From: Ophioderma brevispina
Lineage: Eukaryota > Echinodermata > Ophiuroidea > Amphilepidida > Ophiodermatidae
Reading direction: 5' to 3'
Assembly (NCBI GenBank): GCA_023653785.1
Contig: JAMKCH010019908.1
Coordinates: 33,044 to 97,043 of the forward strand
DNA: 64,000 nt
Shown: positions 59,930-64,000 of the stretch, piece after piece
How positions within the stretch are numbered: the first letter of the stretch is position 1
Layout of the letters: each line of letters opens with the position of its first letter
Translations under genes and position numbers: made by a program
The notes under the pieces: generated by a model
What the model was told of the DNA's origin: nothing
The model's database searches: none
Seen by the model: the letters and a program-made list of their open reading frames with translations, nothing else

Positions 59930-62070
59930 AAAAATGGGGGGTGGGGGAAGAATGGGAAGGCTATGGAGAAAGAGAATGGAAGGGGAGGTCATCTATGGAT
60001 CAATCAACGACCGATCCAGTGCAATTTGAGAGAAATTTTTATCCTCAAAAAATCTCCTCATGTCACTTAACTATGTACAGAGGAATTGGATGAAGATGTT
60101 TCCAATCTCAGATTTTGGATATCTGAGATATTTGTTATGTCAACGAAAAGAAGAAGAACAAAGAAATACAAGACCCTCTGATGCAAGCCAGTACTGGAAG
60201 TGTACAATCTGAGTTTCTGCACCTTCCTTCTCCCTTTCTCCTTGATGCATGCCTTATTCTCTTTAAGTCTTTTGCTCTACTTTTTGACATTTAATGGGTC
60301 TTCATTGATGGTTTAAATTAGGCATTATTTTAAGTTCCTATTTGACCTGAATTAGCAAGTGCCATCAACAAAATTGCGATAGATGTGTACTCTGAGAGGC
60401 TTTCAATCTTTTCTACAGACCTCAATCGCTGCTTTTTGGTCCTCATATCATATTTTGCCATTTTTCTTGAATCAAGCTGAAACATGAATGATCAAAAGCT
60501 CAAAACCTGCCTTTAATTTCACATCACACATTACACGCACCCACACCCCGCACCATCCGTCCATGCAACTTAAAGTGGGCATTTTGTGGATCCAAAGGCT
60601 CGTCCTCCTCCTAAATAAAAAAAAACGTTGAGATTTTTTGGATCATCTGAAAGTGGTTGGCCAGTATTCATGATTGATGTGTGCCCTTCCTACCTGCCCA
60701 AAATTTGATCTACTGGAATAAATTCATATTTTGGTATTATTTTGCAAACCTTTTCCTCGTGCATATCTAGTGAACCATAAACAAAAAATACATCGGTCCT
60801 TTGTGAACTTTGACCACATTAACAAAGGGAGACGCCATGTTTGCACCTGTGACCCAAGTTTGACTTTACATCCTCAAGTATGTGGATATTACAGGCAAAT
60901 GTTTAACCCTTTTCCGACAAAAGACACAACAAGAGACAACAACAGACATCGACAACATGGACAAAGTGATCCCTATGTGTCCTCCTGCCTTAAGGCAGGC
61001 GCACAAACATAAGGGTGCTAGGATCATGAATTCCACGTTTAAAATCAACAGAAGGCATGCAATTGCATTCAATGTGTTGTAATAGTACATTCCTATATAG
61101 GCCTATAGCAGCCAATCAGCTAAAAGCAGAGCTATAAGGTTAGAAAAAATATGCAGAAGCATTGATATATCTAATGGACCTTGTCTAATTGCATACTGTG
61201 TGAACACACTATGGCTCTCATAGGTGTTCTGTTAAAAAAAGTATTTTTTAACAGCTACGTGTAGAGGTCACTTAATAGGTGACCCCGGCGCGAGTAATGA
61301 GCTCTTTGCGGTGAATTCAAAATTGAGATTTTTGTAACTCATCATATTATGTATGCTTCAAGGATTAAAATGAGACCTTGATCACCTTCATAGGGTATGT
61401 TTTATGAAGTTAAAAAGTTCTCAGCTTAATCCTTTCAGCTGGGGATATATGTGATAGAAAGCTTAACCAAGTGGCAAAAATCAAAGAATTTTCCCATTTT
61501 AATTTTAAGGGACAACGTTTCGGCTAAGGGAAATTGATTCTTAGTTTCCTAATGGAATGCACAATCAGATTTTGCTGCTGTGTCAACATATTCATTATTT
61601 TGTAAAAAAATTGTTTTTCTTGAAAACTTGAAATTTTCAGTTGCTCAAAATTTCACGCATCCCTTCCTGTTCCTTCAGTTCCTTGGGATGAATGTCACAG
61701 TATACCTAATATGAGTTTCCTCTAGATTTTTTGTCACGGTTTGTCCATCATACGCGGTGCCAAAATGCTTTGAACTATTTTTAAAGTTTGTAGAAATGCC
61801 CTGCAAATAATACCCGTTTTGTTTATGATGCACTTGTAAACTTTTTGTTTTCATTATGTAATAAATAAAGGTTCTAGTATTTCCCCATGTAATAATGAAA
61901 TAATGAATGAAAAATGAAATCAACCTTGTCACCCTTTCAAAAATATCCACAGGACTAAGCAATCAACTTCCATGGCCTAAATTAATATTTGAAATCTCTC
62001 GTTGCACCTTTAATAACTTTGTATACAAACATTCAGAAGTAAACAACAAAAGGGATACAAAAAACTTATC
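59930..62070. other. AT-rich DNA with MITE fragments
   Basis: Fragments of family 4 lie near 61,380-61,510 and 61,910-62,015 (ending GTTGCACCTTTAATA). An AGGAGATTT...TTAAGTGACATG end lies near 60,050-60,070. No exon recognised. Confidence 0.45.
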
Positions 62071-62080
62071 ACAAACTCAC

Positions 62081-62234
62081 CGACTGAGATTAATCCATTC
62101 TGAAGCATGATGACAACAGCCTTGGCTGTAGGTTTCAGATGATTTACGATCTTATCACGGAACACTACCGTTAATCAGCCTTTTCTGCTTCCTCTCGCAT
62201 TCCACGTCCATACCATTGCACTCCATCATCTATT
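62081..62234 (-). CDS. Candidate exon of an unidentified minus-strand gene
   Basis: Reads IDDGVQWYGRGMREEAEKAD, then after one added T (GATT to GATTT, near 62,172) LTVVFRDKIVNHLKPTAKAV and VIMLQNGLISV. The donor GTGAGT is strong; the acceptor after GAAGCAG is plausible. The exon ends one base into a glycine codon, which the exon at 59.4 kb completes in phase. I do not recognise the family; it has no obvious signal peptide or membrane segment. Without the added T the frame stops. Confidence 0.55.
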
Positions 62235-62931
62235 CTGCTTCAATGGAATACCGCTACAAGGGAAATACACAACAAAACCTAAAGACTTATTAGAAACAAA
62301 GTGGTATTGAAACAAATAGACGTAATTGCTTGCTTTCACATCACCCTGACTATTTGAAGTTCAAAATGCCGGGAAATGCCAAATTATAAGGTGGGATCTC
62401 GGCTAAAGTGTCCAAAGTAGTAGTAAATTTCCCATGTAAAGAATATTTTGACAGACAGGCTTGTATAACCAGAGGATGGTGGTGCATGGGGCAGACGCCC
62501 ATTTTGAAGAAGCACCCAAAATCCCCTAAAAGAGCTAAAAAAAGCCCCAAATAGATTTTGTGAGTGGAACGAGCCAAAAAAAAATATTGACAAAAGCAAA
62601 AATTAAAAACTTTTCTAAAAAAGTTGAAAATTCGGAGAAAAAATTATCAATTGAGGTGAAACAAAAAGTCAATGGCAAAGCAAAAAGGTATTTTGATAAT
62701 TTCAATGAGCTCAAATTCCCATTTCCAGTCCAATTCCACCTGTTTTTGATATACCACATCCAATTCTTTTCAATTGGTCATATCATTTAAAATGAGAGGT
62801 AATTATTTGGAATTCTATTCAGCTCATAGCCTAGGATACTTTACAAGCAATTTCTGTTTATAACCATTACAATCCATATTTTTACTTGTAACATCTGAAT
62901 GGGGAAGATTTCAGCTAAGATGTTTTGCAGA

Positions 62932-63295
62932 TTAAAGGTGCAACCCAGATATTTTTTGGGCACCCATATATTGTGTCAGATGCCAAGATTCCCATATAGA
63001 CCCAAAGCTTTAACTTTGTGGTCTTTGGTTACAAAATGCCTGCCATTAAAAGTGAAAACAAAAGGCAATATTCATTTGCTTAATTTCAATATAAAACATA
63101 GGCTGAATTTTGTATATTTGCTCCTATAGGAAATAAGAAATTACACAATTTTTGTACCAAAGAAATATTTTTGAGCTTAATCCTTTCACGTGGGGACATT
63201 TTTGATAGAATGCCTTACAGTAGTAACCAAAATCAGAATTTCACATTTTTTAGGGGCACCTGTTATGTGAAATCAAATCTCTTGTGCACCTTTAA
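62932..63295. mobile_element. TTAA-type MITE, family 4
   Basis: Ends TTAAAGGTGCAACCCAGATA and CTCTTGTGCACCTTTAA, 364 bp. The interior box GAGCTTAATCCTTTCACGTGG recurs near 61,420. Confidence 0.75.
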
Positions 63296-63417
63296 ATGAA
63301 AAAAAAGTACAAGCATGAATCCAAAATTTCAGGGTGAGTTTTGGGCTGAGGAGCAGGTAGCACCCCTTGCAACCCTAAACATCCGAGCAAATCAAACTCA
63401 CATTTCTCAGGGGCGAA

Positions 63418-63781
63418 CCAACCGCTGACCTCCGGGGGGGAAGACTCAGAAGTTCCCGATTTTTCAGACGCTGATTTTTTTGGCTCGCTGCGTTTTCCGG
63501 GTAGACCCATATTTTTTTTCAGTCGGTTCAAAATCTGAAGGGGGAAGGGGGGCAGGGCCAGCAGGGGCAAACTTCTCCTTCCATTTCTCTTTGTCCCTCT
63601 TTCTTTTCCTCTTCTTCCTCCTTCCCTCTTCTTTTTCCCCTTTCCTTCTCTCTTTCCCCTCTCTTTCTCTTTTCCTTCAATCCCCTTTTTTCCTCCCATT
63701 TTTTTTGGCTCCCCTTCCCATTTTTTTTTGTGTCCGGGGGGGGGGGGGAATTCCCCCCAGCCCCCCCACTGGTCGCCACTG
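63418..63781. mobile_element. Short hAT-like element with pyrimidine core
   Basis: Inverted ends CAGGGGCGAACCA and CAGTGGCGACCA. The interior holds a ~140 bp almost pure pyrimidine tract (63,590-63,735) and G/C homopolymers. The long open frames here are by-products of composition. Confidence 0.5.
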
Positions 63782-64000
63782 CTCATTCGTTTATCGGAAT
63801 GATATTTTCGTTACGGATCGCTCTATTTTTACAATACATGCGAGCTACTACAACCGATAATTTTCCATCTGGAAGAAGTTGCCTTTTACCTAGTCCTGGT
63901 CTCTACCTCTGTGCAGTGATTTCACAACCTTTACGCTCAAGTTCAAGAAATGCCGTCTATTGTGGCGCGCACCTGCCGCGTTAAAAGAGAGCCGTCCATT

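Noticed and set aside
55847..62234. Assignment of the unidentified exons to RECK
   Set aside because: A few cysteine spacings resemble RECK repeats, but the 62.1 and 59.4 kb exons do not fit and no diagnostic motif is present.
63292..63860. 164- and 126-codon frames
   Set aside because: Produced by the polypyrimidine tract and G runs of a hAT-like repeat.

Overview
This is eukaryotic, intron-rich, AT-rich animal DNA with very high transposon density. No bacterial-type operons, rRNA or convincing tRNA genes were seen. The one gene I recognise is a minus-strand CPSF1 (CPSF160, the scaffold of the cleavage and polyadenylation specificity factor). Eleven exons read in protein order from 36.6 kb down to 14.7 kb. 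tRNA-related SINEs and short inverted-repeat elements fit a marine invertebrate, perhaps an echinoderm or hemichordate, but the species cannot be fixed from sequence alone.

Layout: 1-6.3 kb is AT-rich with scattered repeats. 6.3-13.6 kb is a GC-rich element with inverted ends and no credible gene. 13.6-36.6 kb is the CPSF1 exon-intron region, whose introns hold many short TTAA-flanked elements, a 2.3 kb hAT-like element, a duplicated 0.65 kb block and a 105-bp tandem array. 37.6-48.8 kb holds two more, noisier copies of part of the GC-rich element inside a ~3.95 kb tandem duplication, followed by a ~137-bp satellite. 49-64 kb is AT-rich with more TTAA elements and several exon-like stretches of one or two genes I could not identify (mostly minus strand, 55.8-62.2 kb).

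The CPSF1 model is incomplete at both ends. The exons before the one at 36.5 kb (about the first 280 residues) and those after the one at 14.7 kb (more than half of the protein) were not found. The 5' gap coincides with the noisy 37.6-48.8 kb block and the 3' gap with the GC-rich element. Three consecutive exons (29.5, 31.2 and 33.4 kb) carry several small indels, mostly shortened homopolymers, while their neighbours are intact. This suggests patches of unpolished long-read sequence rather than a decayed gene, but that needs reads to settle.

The most striking biology is the repeat landscape. At least six families of ~340-370 bp elements begin TTAAAGG and end CCTTTAA, some inserted back to back. 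Two tandem arrays are densely packed with AGGTCA-type nuclear-receptor half-sites.
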